In this document: positions 37,481-61,268 of the stretch, piece by piece
Layout of the letters: every line of letters starts with the position of its first letter
Position numbering within the stretch: the stretch's first letter is position 1
Assembly: GCF_040436345.1 (NCBI RefSeq)
Contig: NC_133221.1
Span: 4,416,118-4,480,117, forward strand
DNA from: Pagrus major
Lineage: Eukaryota > Chordata > Actinopteri > Spariformes > Sparidae
Reading direction: 5' to 3'
DNA length: 64,000 bases
Made by a program: the position numbers and the translations under genes
The notes under the pieces: model-generated
Databases searched by the model: none
What the model was told of the DNA's origin: nothing
What the model saw: only the letters and a program-made list of their open reading frames with translations

Positions 37481-39900
37481 TTAAACTAGTAATTTAGGTG
37501 ATTAGAATAAAAACACATTTCTGTTCTTACTGATTTGAATTAAAATAAGTCGTACTCAGCTGCAGACAAATCCTGTGCATTAATAATCATTTTTCACAAT
37601 CCTGAGGGGAGTAAAACACTTTTTTTTTCTCCCTTGTTCAAATAAATAGAAGTGAGTTTGACATGTTAGGCAACGTGGTCAACCAGTGGGTCCCCTGATA
37701 TTTATTTTACAGCACAGAGCCTCTGCAGCGTCTCCTCATCCTCTGAGAGCGAAGAGACCTCTGAGAAAATCACAGCTATCGGCTGCAGAAGCGGATATTT
37801 TTCTATATTTAAGCAGCTCAGACACACATATGATTGATGCATACATCCATAAGTCTGAGAGGGAAGCAACAAAACGAACATGTTAATACTCGGCTGAACT
37901 CGTCCGTCCACCCATTCCTAAAACACATGTGGGCCCATTACACCGTGAGCTCGAGCCAGTGCCCACAGTGGCCACAATGCAAGACATAAACAAGAATGGC
38001 CCCGCTGTTAGCATTCCTGGTGTCGGACATTTTAAGGCAGCACTGACAGATCTGTGTAAAAATATATACAAAATAAGTACGGACCGCACAGCTGGAAAAC
38101 GTCATGTGGTTTACAGCTGATGCCACTGTTTACTAAATCAGCTTTAAATTCGTTATCTGTGCCTGCTCTCCGGTGCGTCTCCCTCTTCTTCTTCTTCTTC
38201 CTCTGATAATGTTACATTCCTCTTGAGGAGACGGACAGAAAGAGCAAAGGGGCCAACTGGTGTTGAGGCCCTGGGCTGAGCGTCGAGGAAGCTGTACCCC
38301 TGGAAAATCTGTCCAAAACATGTGACTTCAAACATCAGACACAAGTTAAGAGCTACATCCATCTTCCTCCGGCCGACAGGACTAATGCACAGGCACGTAA
38401 AAACAACACGAGGTGAGAGGAGAGATAAATCACGAGTGGAGAAGGAAGACGCAGTGAAGTTAAATGTGATTGTTCATAAATAACTCTTGACATACAAATT
38501 CCTGTAATTTCATCTTTTGCGGTTTATTGTGTTTGTTCAGTGGAACACATTTAATGATTTTTTTTAATAAGTACACCTCATTAAATCAGTCAGTTCTGGT
38601 GAGCCACAGTTAATTAAACAACATGCTGCTCTCCGCTTCGACTATGTCTTTTGCAAAGAAATGGTCAAACATACAAATACAAACACTGTTAAAATAGCTT
38701 AAATCATATTTAAGAGACTACCTACACGATACTCCTCATTCAGTTATACTGCATAGTAAAACAATCTGTTGTGATGTTGACATCAACAGCAAGAAAACAC
38801 ACTCTTACACACACACAGACACACACACACTCCGTCCGTCCATCAGGCGTTGTGGTTCTATTTCTACATTTCACACCTGGGAGTCCACAGCGTCTTCTTA
38901 CAGCCTCATGCACTCTGCCATGCATTAGCTACATCCAATCATGTTGATGACAAACTAGCTGTTGAAATGTGCTTGCAGCATCTGAGCCTCATGTAGGGCT
39001 GGGACTGTAGGGTCTACAATCATGTGATTTGCTGGAAGAGCCCCCCTCCCTCCCTCACTCCCTCCCTCACTCCCTCACCCTCCCACCTCGCAGGCCTGCC
39101 CCTGAGTGGCCTCTGCTAGGCTATGTTTCCAGGAAAGGGGCCTACTGGACAGGCTGTGAGGCCTAGGCAGGGAGACATTGGCTCATTGAGAAAAACAAAA
39201 ACAGAGAGGGGCGGTGGGAAGACTCTCCCCTCTTACATAACTCTCCCTCCATGACAGGGGGAAAAAAAAAAAGAAGAAAAAAAAAAGTTCCCCGCCACAA
39301 TGCAAAGAAAAACCTGTCCATCCGCCTCTCCTCGGCTTTGCAAAAAAGGCCGAGGCACTTCAGGACTGGAATTCGTGCAACACTGAAACCAGCAGTGCTT
39401 GCTCGCAGTTACACAATAGTTGCAAGTCTTCAGACACACCACCACCACAGGCATGTCAAACAGCAGCCACGTCTGAATGTACACACAGTCGAGTCCTGCC
39501 GCCGCTGCTCGCTCTCTTTAGTCTGTTTGACACGATTATTCTGTTTTCTGTGCAGCCGTAAAAAACACATAAAACATGATGTAACACACCATGTCATTTA
39601 ATGTGTTGTGTTGTGTTGGTGGTGAGACATTTACTGTAGCCGAGGAGGCGCCTTTGTGGCCCCGTGCTGCCTCCCTGTGGCCGAAAGAGAGACTGCACGG
39701 ATATGGCACAGTATCTTCAAAAACACTGAATTCAGTTTTCCTCTCTTGAATATTCTCCTCTCTTGCAGGCTGTCATGATCTGAAAGTGTGATTGTTCTGT
39801 CAGTCGTTTCAAACTCATCCTCTCATACGAGACGTGTGGATTTGATCAAAAATGTAAACACAAATAGATTTTGTATTGGTTGTCCAGGACGGTCCTTGGT

Positions 39901-40066
39901 CCTATATTTACATGTTTTGGTGTGTAAATGATTCAAACTTACCGCTGCAATGACTGCAACATTATCCTTCTGGGGAACTCTGACGGTCCACTAAAAGTGC
40001 TTATTTTTGTCACTGACAGGCTTTGTAAGTATTCATCATTTACACACCAAAACATCTAAATATAGG
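39901..40066. mobile_element. Foldback (inverted-repeat) element
   Basis: The left arm 39901-39937 is the near-perfect reverse complement of the right arm 40031-40066 (about 36 bp), with a spacer of about 93 bp. Such arms suggest a small non-autonomous transposon. It lies just beyond the slc11a2 stop and may be within its 3' UTR, where it could form a hairpin. Confidence 0.65.
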
Positions 40067-40337
40067 GTTTAAAAAAATGGGTTTAAAAAACACTTAAAGA
40101 CTGCTGGGAAGTACTAAAATAACGCAACATGATGCAGAAACCCTGACAGTCTTTTTGTCTTCTGTCTCATTCTGTGAAATTAATTTGTAAAAACTTTCCT
40201 CACACCTGTAAACATGTCAATATGTCAAACTATACTTAATTGTTTATGACTGAAATAGAAAATACAGGTCAGTCGGGGGAGCCGCTCACAGCTGCACCTT
40301 TTTTTAAATGAACGTCCGACTCGGACACACGTTTGAT

Positions 40338-52688
<12,351 letters not shown>

Positions 52689-54457
52689 CTTCTTCTTCTT
52701 CTTCTCTCGTGTTAAAACGTTAAATCTCTTCAAACTGTAAAACTCGTGTGAACGTGACTCTGAACAAACTTCTCACCTGAGCGCTGAACTCAGGTGATCA
52801 TGTTGTTCTGGAGCTTCCGGTGGAGAGCAGCTTCCTTCCGACTCACCGGACAGGTAAGACGGAGGAGGACAAACACCTGAGGACGAAAGTCCAACACGCG
52901 GCCAATGTTTAACAAGAGAGGCCAGTGTGAGACCTGTTTCTGTCACGTGACCCGGTTTCTCCACAAACAGGTGATCCGCGAGCCGCAGGAAGCGAGACTC
53001 ACTGAGGAATGTCAGACTATCAAAATAAAATACGACAGATTTTTATTTTATTTTATTATTTTTTTAAAATTTATATATATAACTGCATTTTTTTAAAGTA
53101 AACACTCAGAAAAGAAGCACTTTTACTGCTTTGATCATTAATGTAAAAATTAAATGTTGTGTGTAAGATTTCCCTTCAAAATAAAAGTCTCAGAAGCAGC
53201 TTTATTGACCCAAAATGTGAATAAACAAGGAATTCAGCTGCTCTCAGTGAGTTTACACACTACATATTTTACAGGAAGATGGAAGTAATGTAACTAAAAT
53301 AAAGTCTTGTTATAATCTATAATTTTAATGTTCATTATCTTTACAAAACAAGACATTTGAGGACATCCCATTGGACTCTACTGGGATGGACATATTTCTT
53401 TTTACTATTTCATTACATTTTGTAGATAATTAACTGACTACATAATAAGTAGATTAATTAATTAATTAATTAATTAATTATTGATGGTAAAAATAAATGT
53501 TAGTTTTGGATTTATTTGAGACAAGATTCAAAGTCCACCTGAAAACAGAACCCAGCTCTCAGAAGTTAAATAAAACATGGTCCTAAAATGTTTAATTATT
53601 TTGATTTGTCATATTTTTATCTATTAATTTATGTTGAATTATATTTTCTCTTTATTTATAGATACATGTAGACCCACCTTGGTTTAAACGCTGGTTCAAA
53701 GCCTTTTCTAATCAGCTAGGAATTAAATTGAGGCTCCTTTATCAGATTATTCATAATTATTATTTATTAGAAATATTTCTCTGTTATTATTTTGATCGTC
53801 AGAATTTTAGATATTCAGTAATGTGCTCCTTCTCTAAAAATGCCCCCATTAAAGGCCAGAATGAAGCAATATTTGCTTTAATACAAAACATTTATATCCA
53901 TGAAAAGATGTTTTTGATGTTTTAATCCACCAAACACTTGACAACTGCCTTCTACATGATGTCCTATCAACAATATCCTCTATTTTATTCCCTCTATATG
54001 ATAAAAAATGAAAATAAAAACAAAAATAAACAAAGAAAGACTCAAGGACTTACCAGACATGTTGTGATGCTGCTCCTTCCTGCATGCTGCAGGGCTCTGA
54101 TGCCCTCTAGCAGCAGACTGAGGAGCGTTTTGGGTTTATTTGTCCCTCAGAGGAATAAGATGGTTTCATACTGAGGTGAGAGGGTGAAGAGAGCAGCAGC
54201 GTCCACTGGATGGCGACAAATACTGACAGGTTTCCACCAGGAGGAGCTTTTTGTACTGATCGACTTCACTAACACACAGACAGGGTTTAAAATGAACATC
54301 ACCGCAGACCAAATGCAAGATTTCACCAGTGGATCCCAGTGTTCAGTCCTCGTCTTCTCACTCTGACCTGATTTAGACGTCTTTTCCAGGAAAAGCACAA
54401 GTGTTGCCATTAACATTAACAATTCATTTTTATTATCTACACCCCATCTTTTCTGTG

Positions 54458-54593
54458 TTAAAGCTCCTTTTTGTAAGACAGTTGATTTTTTGAGTCTCAA
54501 TCCCAACAAGTCAAACACAGACGCTTTGGGACAGGTCGGGTCGGCCTCCGTCTGAAACTCAAAAAACAACTATCTTACAAAAAGGAGCTTTAA
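54458..54593. mobile_element. Short TTAA-flanked foldback MITE
   Basis: 136 bp with TTAA at both ends and nearly perfect inverted arms of about 37 bp, starting TTAAAGCTCCTTTTTGTAAG on each strand. No coding content. Typical of piggyBac-mobilised miniature elements. Confidence 0.75.
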
Positions 54594-55013
54594 AATGTAA
54601 TGTAAATGTAAATAAATAAATAACGTCAATCATAAGACACTGTTTGATCTTTGCTTTTCAGTCAGCACGGCTCTGTTGATGGCCGGGTCTGTGTAATGGT
54701 TCTGACTGAAATATGTCAACCACTAGTCAATGAAATTTGGTTCAGACATTCACGGACTTTAACCCGAACCCCTGACTTTTCCTGCAGATTAAAGTTTTCA
54801 TTTACTGCACAAAATTTAGTCCTACAAACATCCAATGATCCCAAATCCGACCTGACAGCGACTTCCTTCCTTTAGCTCCACTATGAGGTGAACATTTAAG
54901 TTTTTAATTGACAAGTATTGGATGGATCGTCATTCAGAACACACCTACGTGGTGTTAGAGGAAGAATTGCTGCCATGCTAGCATTAGCATTTAGTTTAAA
55001 GTGCTGCTGTGCT

Positions 55014-55482
55014 TTAAAGCAACATTATGTAGAAAATGGCATTTTTGTACACTTTGGCGCCCCCTACAGTTGCAACACCACTGTACTGAATACAAATCCC
55101 AGGTCTCTAAACTCTCACTGAAGTTATAGTCGGAAACAAGTGACAGAGACATTATTCATCCCGTAACAACACACTGTACCATCAACATGATTCTGAAGCT
55201 GTTATTTTAAAGGCGCTATATGTAAGAATTGACCACCTGCCAAATTCATACTCCAAACAACTGCAAACTTAGCCACCAGCTGCTGCTAACTGCAGTTGCT
55301 GTTAGCTAATAAGCTCAGTTAGCCGTGCAGCCGGCAAGCGATCCTAGTAGCTGACTCGGCCTCGACTGGGAGCTCGGCGCAGCGCGGTAGTGTTTACTTT
55401 CAGACGATCATCCCTTGAGGTGTAAAGTGGCTAGGGGCTAGCTGGTTAGCATTTAAAAAAAAGTTACTTAATGTTGCTTTAA
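55014..55482. mobile_element. TTAA-flanked MITE with AAAGCAACATT termini
   Basis: The left end is TTAAAGCAACATTATGTA; the right end reads TTACTTAATGTTGCTTTAA, its inverse. Near 55205 a further repeat start (AAAGGCGCTATATGTAAG) suggests an internal insertion. Its right TTAA (55479-55482) is also the left TTAA of the next element. Confidence 0.65.
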
Positions 55483-55790
55483 AGGATCAATTCACCCCAA
55501 AATGTAAATGTAGTCCCTATCTCCTCACCACCACGCTGATGGGAAGTCGGGGGAAGTTTCTTTGTCCACAAAACTTTTCTGGAGCTTCACAGTAAAACAG
55601 CGTTGCAGCGTTCTCCTAAACAACTGAAGTAGCTTCAGACTTGTTTTAAAATGTAAACTAACCAAAACTAAACATAAATTGCGAGGTGATCCAAGTCTCC
55701 AGAAGCCCAGAGATCCCAAATTGATTTGAAAATATGTTATTTACACCCTCGATGCACGGTCGAGCTTGTACATAACGTCAAATCAGTTTG
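55479..55790 (+). mobile_element. TTAA-flanked MITE copy (family A)
   Basis: It starts TTAAAGGATCAATTCACCCC and carries the family A block ('ctggagcttcacag', 'ctcctaaacaactgaag'). The right end is uncertain. It shares its first TTAA with the element to its left. Confidence 0.55.
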
Positions 55791-56652
55791 AAAAGACAGG
55801 ATATTTTTGACGAGATACTGGGACAATTTCCAACCATGTTAGTGGCAAGAGAAGCCAAAACAAGATCTCAACCAAACTCTGACCGAGTGGATATTGCATC
55901 TAAACCTAGCCAGAACAGAAGCACAACGTTGTCACAACATAAAATCTAAAGACAAAGTTTCAACATATCTGCGGTTTGCAGGAACGTACATTACCAACAT
56001 CCACTCTGGTGAAATGAAACATCTTGTTTAGTCTGAATCCCCCAAAAAATCCAGTTTACAAAGATATGAAACAGAGAAAATCAGCTTCAAACTGTTTGTT
56101 AATCAAAATATTCACCAATTAATCCCCTGCCAATCAGACTAAATGATGCACTCTGATGAAATCATCTCTCGGTGGATCTGCTTGCCACTGATTTCATTTC
56201 ACCTGAGGAAGACTTTCAAACAGTTTAAACACGTTCATTAAAGTGAACAAACTATTGAAAACGTCATATTTTTACTAAAACAAGACTTCACCAAACACTT
56301 CATATGTCAGTGCAATGCTTTGAGCCTCCGGGTGGAGTAAAGAAGAGACTTGAGTGAGACTGAGTATTAAGAGATCGTCTGATCCCCGTTTTTAATCCAA
56401 TAGTTTTGCTTATTATCAAATCTGAATCAGCACACAGCAGCAACAATCTGTATTTGAGCTGAAATAGCTGTAACACACTGCCGTTTGTCATGTTGACAAA
56501 AAGTTGGTGCAATGAAATCAGATGTTTTTAAAGTGTTTATTTTTGGCAAGCACCATTCGAAATAGAGCAAATTTGTCATGTGCTTATGTTATGTGATGAA
56601 GAATAAAATTATATACCCATGCAAAATTCCCTGTGAAATGTACATACGTATC

Positions 56653-56658
56653 TTTATT
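56653..56658 (-). terminator. marchf9: Candidate march9 poly(A) signal
   Basis: AATAAA on the - strand about 0.7 kb below the stop; another lies at 56536-56541. Position-based inference. Confidence 0.4.
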
Positions 56659-56785
56659 GCAGAAAGGTTAAGTGTCACTGGAATCTTATTGTTTTCTTTT
56701 TTTCTTTTTTCCCCTTTTTTCATTTTTTTCTCGCTCGTAATGACATTATTGTTCAGCTGTCACCTCCGGGTTCCCCTCACGTTTC

Positions 56786-56812
56786 TTTGTTTGTTTGTTT
56801 GTTTGTTTGTTT
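56786..56812. repeat. (TTTG)n microsatellite
   Basis: Repeated TTTG units within the inferred march9 3' UTR. Confidence 0.85.
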
Positions 56813-57361
56813 CAGTTTTCGGTCTGTTTACCAGCATCGGTTAGCTTGTAGAAATTTTTAAAGATCATTACACATAGTCGTCTGGAAATGCTTGGCATGT
56901 ATGGAGTTACATGATTTTTCCTCTAAAAATCATACATCCGTACAAAATCAAAGTGAGTAAAAAAAAAAACAACCCAAAAGGAAATAGATACAAATCAAAA
57001 CCAAGAGGATCAAATCAAAGAAAAAATGTCTCTGTGCATCCTGATATTGAACTGGAAAAAACGTCTCATCATCTTGGATTAAGTTATAAAGCCTGTTTAC
57101 AGTTTTTTTCCCCTTAACATTTCACGTTTGATGTCTTTTAATGCTTTTTCTTCCTTATTTTCGTCAGTTCTTTAATAATTGAAAAGGAGCATCTGGCTTC
57201 CTCTCGTTGTAGGAAACAAGAAGAGAAATCCTCGCAGGCTCCTGTTGCCTACATGAGTCTTCAGTATTTAAGATCAGGTCCATAAGTTCGTCCTCTCATT
57301 TACATCTGGACACAAAGAAAAAACCGAGGTCTATCCCATCACGCATGCCAAAAAGTCCCAC

Positions 57362-57693
57362 TCATACGGTGGTGACCCTCATCACCACCTCCCGGTTGGC
57401 GGCGGCGCTGATCCGCGGGTCGTTGGGCCGCAGTTGGCTCAGGATGTGCAAGATGGTGTATCCACAGTGGTGGTTCAGAATAGTTCTTAACCTCCTGCTC
57501 TGTCGCCCGCCGCTGCTGCTGGCCAGACCGTGAGGGTTACCGCGAGAGCCGCGAGCCCCCGCCTTGCTGCTCGAACTCACCGGGTCGCCCAAGTCCTTTG
57601 ATTTCTCATAGTTCAGTACTTTCCACTGCTGATTGACAGCCTGCCATCGTTTGAAGATTCGATACACTGACGATCCCTCATGGATGATGAGGC
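57362..57693 (-). CDS. marchf9: march9 last exon (stop)
   Basis: It encodes [20 protein letters not shown] to [13 protein letters not shown] at 57364-57362. The acceptor CTGCCCAG follows a long pyrimidine tract with TTC units. Confidence 0.95.
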
Positions 57694-60446
57694 CTGGGCA
57701 GAGAGAAGAAGAAGGAGGAAGAAGAAGAAGCAGGGTGAAGGACAGTGCAATGAAAAGCCAATGAATTCCCACTGCTGTACATCAAATGTTATGCTAAATG
57801 GCTCCATCAGCGTGGTAGGTAGGAAGTTTCCATCTCGCCTGCGGATGAGAATAGACGGTTGGCAATAATCACAGTGCAGATATCTGCTGCCATCTGTTTT
57901 CAGTGCTGTCGTACACGAGGCGGCTCGCAGCGACACCAGAACACTCAACCAGGTTTGCTCCTACAAAACTGCACCTCTTGTTCTCTGCGACATCGTCATG
58001 ATCTGCTTTGTTTTTATGTCATCTTCTACCTATACGCACCATCTGCTTCTTTAATTCACTTTCTGCTTTTAATTTCGTCTGACCTTAACAACTAACAGAA
58101 TGCGAGCTGAATACATGTTTTTCATTACCGTGTTAGTTTGTCCTTGCATAATCCAACCGATGTTTATTAATATATTTTTGTGTTGTTGCAGAGCACGTCC
58201 TGCTTTCTTTGCTACTCCCCTCGTTGCATAATGCGTCTCTTTGAGCTCTCTCTCTCTCACCTCAACCTTCTACTACATCCATGTGATATTCTTATACAAT
58301 TCATCTATAACTGGAGCTATTTTTAACGCTGCCTGCACATTTTTAAGCGTCCGCCTTTACCTATGCAGACGATGTCCATGAAGCCGTACATGCCGTAGCA
58401 GATTTGGAAGAGCAGGTCCTGACGTTGCCACTTGGCCGAGGGGCTGAGGGAGGACCAGATGAGCCAGGAGATGCTGGCGATGAGGAAAAGGGAACCCAGG
58501 ATGATGGCAGCTATCTGCACCTTCTCTATCACCGTCAGAGAGATGGCCTGCCACTGGAGAGGAGAACAATGTTTTAAATCAGTGGTGGAAGAAGTGCTCA
58601 CATCCAAGTACCAATACAACAATTTAAACACACTTTGTTATGAGTAAAAGTCCTTTTACACCGTCCTCGCTCCAAATGCAGGGAATCCTTTTTTAAGCAC
58701 AAGCTCTGCTATAAATGTGATTTGTCATTTTGTTAATTAAACACAACGTAAAGCAGTCAGGAACCCAAAATACATGAAAAATGAGACAGCTTCCTGCAGT
58801 ATTCACGACTCTGGAGATGTACTGGAAGGAAGATACTGAGGTGGCGTTTCCCTACAACATCAGCACTTCTGAAAGCAAGCTGTCCTCACTGTCCCTGTCT
58901 TTACTTTCCCTGTGTAACGTTACTTCTGACAGCGACGTCTAGGAAATCAGGAAGAACCGGTGCAGGTCTCAGCTGCTCCAACTAGAAAACTAGAAGTTTG
59001 CATTATTAGTATAGTACTTGAGTAAAAGTACGTAGTTGCTCTCCAGCAAATGATATCTCACCAGAGAGGAGAAATCCACACATATGAGTACATGATGAAC
59101 ACACATGTTCATGAATATGTCAGACAAACACACACACACGTACATGGCATCCTGTCTTTAGGTTTCAGAGCCATTGGCTGCCTCCGAGAAGGAGTACAGA
59201 AGGACGGTGACGCAGGGAGAAAATGTGTCACCGCAATATGGCAAACAGTCCTCACACCACAGTGACGGACGGAGACGTGTTCTCGCAGAGTGTTGGATCT
59301 GATGCAGCAGCGTTTATATGTTGTATATGTTAATATGAACCGTCTCTGTCAGCAGCGTGCAGTAAAATCTGCCCGTCTGGCTCACTCATGAATTTTAAAA
59401 AATTACGCCTCACAGAGCATGACAGCGTTTACCTGCATGCTGAGGAGGCTTTTTACATATTCACAGACTATCTCCATCTTGTTTACGTGATGTTTATCCA
59501 AAAAACCCTGAATCCCAGTCGAGAAAGTGTTGGACGTGTTTTGTAAGGAAATTGACGAGGAGGCTGAGCCAAACCGAACTGAACTGAGCCATGCTGTGCT
59601 GGCCAGTTTGTAAGTTGAATCCCATGTGCAGCTTGAGTCAGACTCGTCTGAACGGGCACAGTATCAATGCTGGAGTGGCTTTCGCTTCAATTTCTGCAAT
59701 TCGAGAGGCGAGTGTGGAGCTGCGTTCGTCTCAGAATCAGTGTTTTAGCTGCGTCATTAAGGTATCCAGGAGTCATACTCGAGTAAAAGTAAAGATATCA
59801 TGTGAAAATATTACTTTGGTAAAAGTGAAAGTCCCCCATACAAATAGTACTCGAGATAAAGTCTTAAAGTATCTAATATTACATGTACTTAAGTATCCAA
59901 AGTACAAGTTAAAGTACTGTCAATATATATATACGGTTATATACAATCCATTAATCGAATCCAATATTCTGCATTTTTACAGTTATAACAATCTGTATGA
60001 TTTTTAAACTGATTGCCAATAAAATTAATAATTATAATAAATAATAAACAAATTCAAAAACCTGCTACTTTGGCTCTGAGGCAGCATGTAATCTGCAAAG
60101 TAACTAGTAACTAAAGTAATCAAACAAATGAAAAACAAAAATATTTGCCTCCAAAATGTAGTGGAGTGGAAGTATAATGTACCAGAAAAAGGAAATACTC
60201 AAGTTAAAGTACCTCAAAATAGTACTTGAGTAAATGTACTTAGTTACATTCCTTCCCTGTGCGTCAGTTTGTCAGAACCCTTCATGTTACCTGCAGAGGG
60301 TTCTTGGTGCTGATGGCCAGGACCTGGTACTTGAAGTAGCAGAGCTCGCAGCTCCAGGATCCTCTCTCGCTGATCCAGCGGATGAGGCAGGGCTGATGGG
60401 TGCAGCGCACCGAGCCGTCACAGCGGCAGGGGCTCAACAGCTCACC
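57362..60446 (-). CDS. marchf9: MARCH-type RING-CH E3 ubiquitin ligase, 5'-partial (best fit MARCHF9)
   Basis: Three coding exons give the last 226 residues; the first exon, with the N-terminus and the opening Cys pair of the RING-CH finger, must lie beyond 64000. Family knowledge: membrane-anchored E3 ligases that ubiquitinate surface and trafficking proteins (MHC-I, CD4, ICAM-1) in the Golgi and endosomes. Seen here: the rest of the RING-CH finger (CRC, H and C in CTHQPC, then CELC), two hydrophobic helices ([20 protein letters not shown] and [20 protein letters not shown]), the juxtamembrane [20 protein letters not shown], a low-complexity Ser/Gly tail, and a PDZ-ligand-like C-terminus VTTV. 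MARCHF4 and MARCHF11 are close paralogues; [10 protein letters not shown] and the neighbouring ctdsp2 (near MARCHF9 in human 12q14) favour MARCHF9. Confidence 0.88.
58361..58553 (-). CDS. marchf9: march9 transmembrane exon
   Basis: It encodes [20 protein letters not shown] through [20 protein letters not shown] to DIVCI plus one base. Acceptor CTCTCCAG, donor GTAAAG. Confidence 0.96.
60291..60446 (-). CDS. marchf9: march9 penultimate RING-CH exon
   Basis: It encodes [20 protein letters not shown], then [20 protein letters not shown] to STKNPLQ. Phase 0 at both ends; acceptor CCTGCAG, donor GTAACA. Contains the last six metal ligands of the finger. Confidence 0.95.
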
Positions 60447-60790
60447 CTGCAGGACAGACGGGGAAACACAGCAGAGTGAGTTAAGTGGAAAACAAATATT
60501 ATTTAAACATCTACACAAATTTATTCTGATATAATTTTTCTTTATAGTGAAATACATGACCTGCAGGTATGAATACAAATAAGTCATTCTTAATTATAAT
60601 AATGCTTTAAATACAAATCTAAATTAAATCAGTTTTATTTATGAAGCCCAAAATCACAATCTCATTGCCTCGGTAAGACGTACATGGTATGTACAAAAAA
60701 ACGACTATATAGGTCGGCTGTGAAAGCAGCTTATTACCACCCATATTGACCTTTCTTGTTAGGTGGCGACCTCTGGTGGCCATATTTCTA

Positions 60791-61268
60791 AGTGCTGTAT
60801 CGTAGGCAACTGGACGTGTTTCAGTTTCCAAGAGGCTCCTTCAGTTCTCACTAACTGGAGGGGAGCTGCAGGGTTTTAAACTCTGTGTGGGAGTGTCCTG
60901 ACAGAGTCGTTAAGGTCACGTGTGACAGACGGTTTGAAAGAGGAGTAAAGGGATCCATCTACATCAAACTGGAACGATCGTCTTTGAACAGAAGAGGTGG
61001 CCTACGACATTACTTATCACCCACTTACAATGCAGTACTGAGTTCCCTCCCCAGACAGCCTAACAACCATTCATACCTGGGCTCACCTAGCAACAGACAT
61101 GAAGGCCGGTTTGACCAACGACCCACACGTGTCCTTAACGACTCTGTAAGGACACTCCCACACAGGGTTTAAAAGCCTGCAGCTCCTCCAGTTAGTTAGA
61201 AGTGAAGAAGCCTCTTGGATGAGAGGTGAAACGTCTTCAAGAAGTCCAGTTGTCTACGATACAGCACT
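60791..61268. mobile_element. Penelope-like remnant between inverted arms
   Basis: The left arm (60791-60925) and right arm (61123-61268) are close reverse complements over about 130 bp, including 'gagtgtcct.acagagtcgt' and 'agtgctgtatcgta'. The + strand core reads IYIKLERSSLNRRGGLRHYL and YNAVLSSLPRQP, which resembles the end of the coding region in Penelope-like retroelements with a GIY-YIG domain (family recalled from memory). It is much degraded and too short to be active. Confidence 0.55.

Larger units (their letters stand above)
35801..40337. other. Intergenic region ctdsp2 / slc11a2
   Basis: No supported gene. It holds a block of 'acttaagtac'-type repeats (36.76-37.48 kb), a pyrimidine-rich CCCTCCCTC stretch at 39.04-39.09 kb, and a foldback element at 39.90-40.07 kb. 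The 3' UTR of slc11a2 must occupy the right end; its poly(A) site was not identified. Confidence 0.5.
52965..56520. other. Intergenic region slc11a2 / march9
   Basis: No supported gene. AT-rich with short frames near 53728 and 53938 that have no recognisable homology. It contains a (TTAA)n run at 53453-53480, a short foldback MITE at 54458-54593 and a pair of abutting MITEs from 55014. Confidence 0.5.

Noticed and set aside
52689-52733. In-frame extension upstream of the slc11a2 ATG
   Set aside because: The frame stays open, but the upstream candidate codon is TTG, not ATG; the ATG at 52688 has a better context.
53728-53925. 65-codon open frame
   Set aside because: AT-rich, no recognised homology; probably chance or an old transposon scrap.
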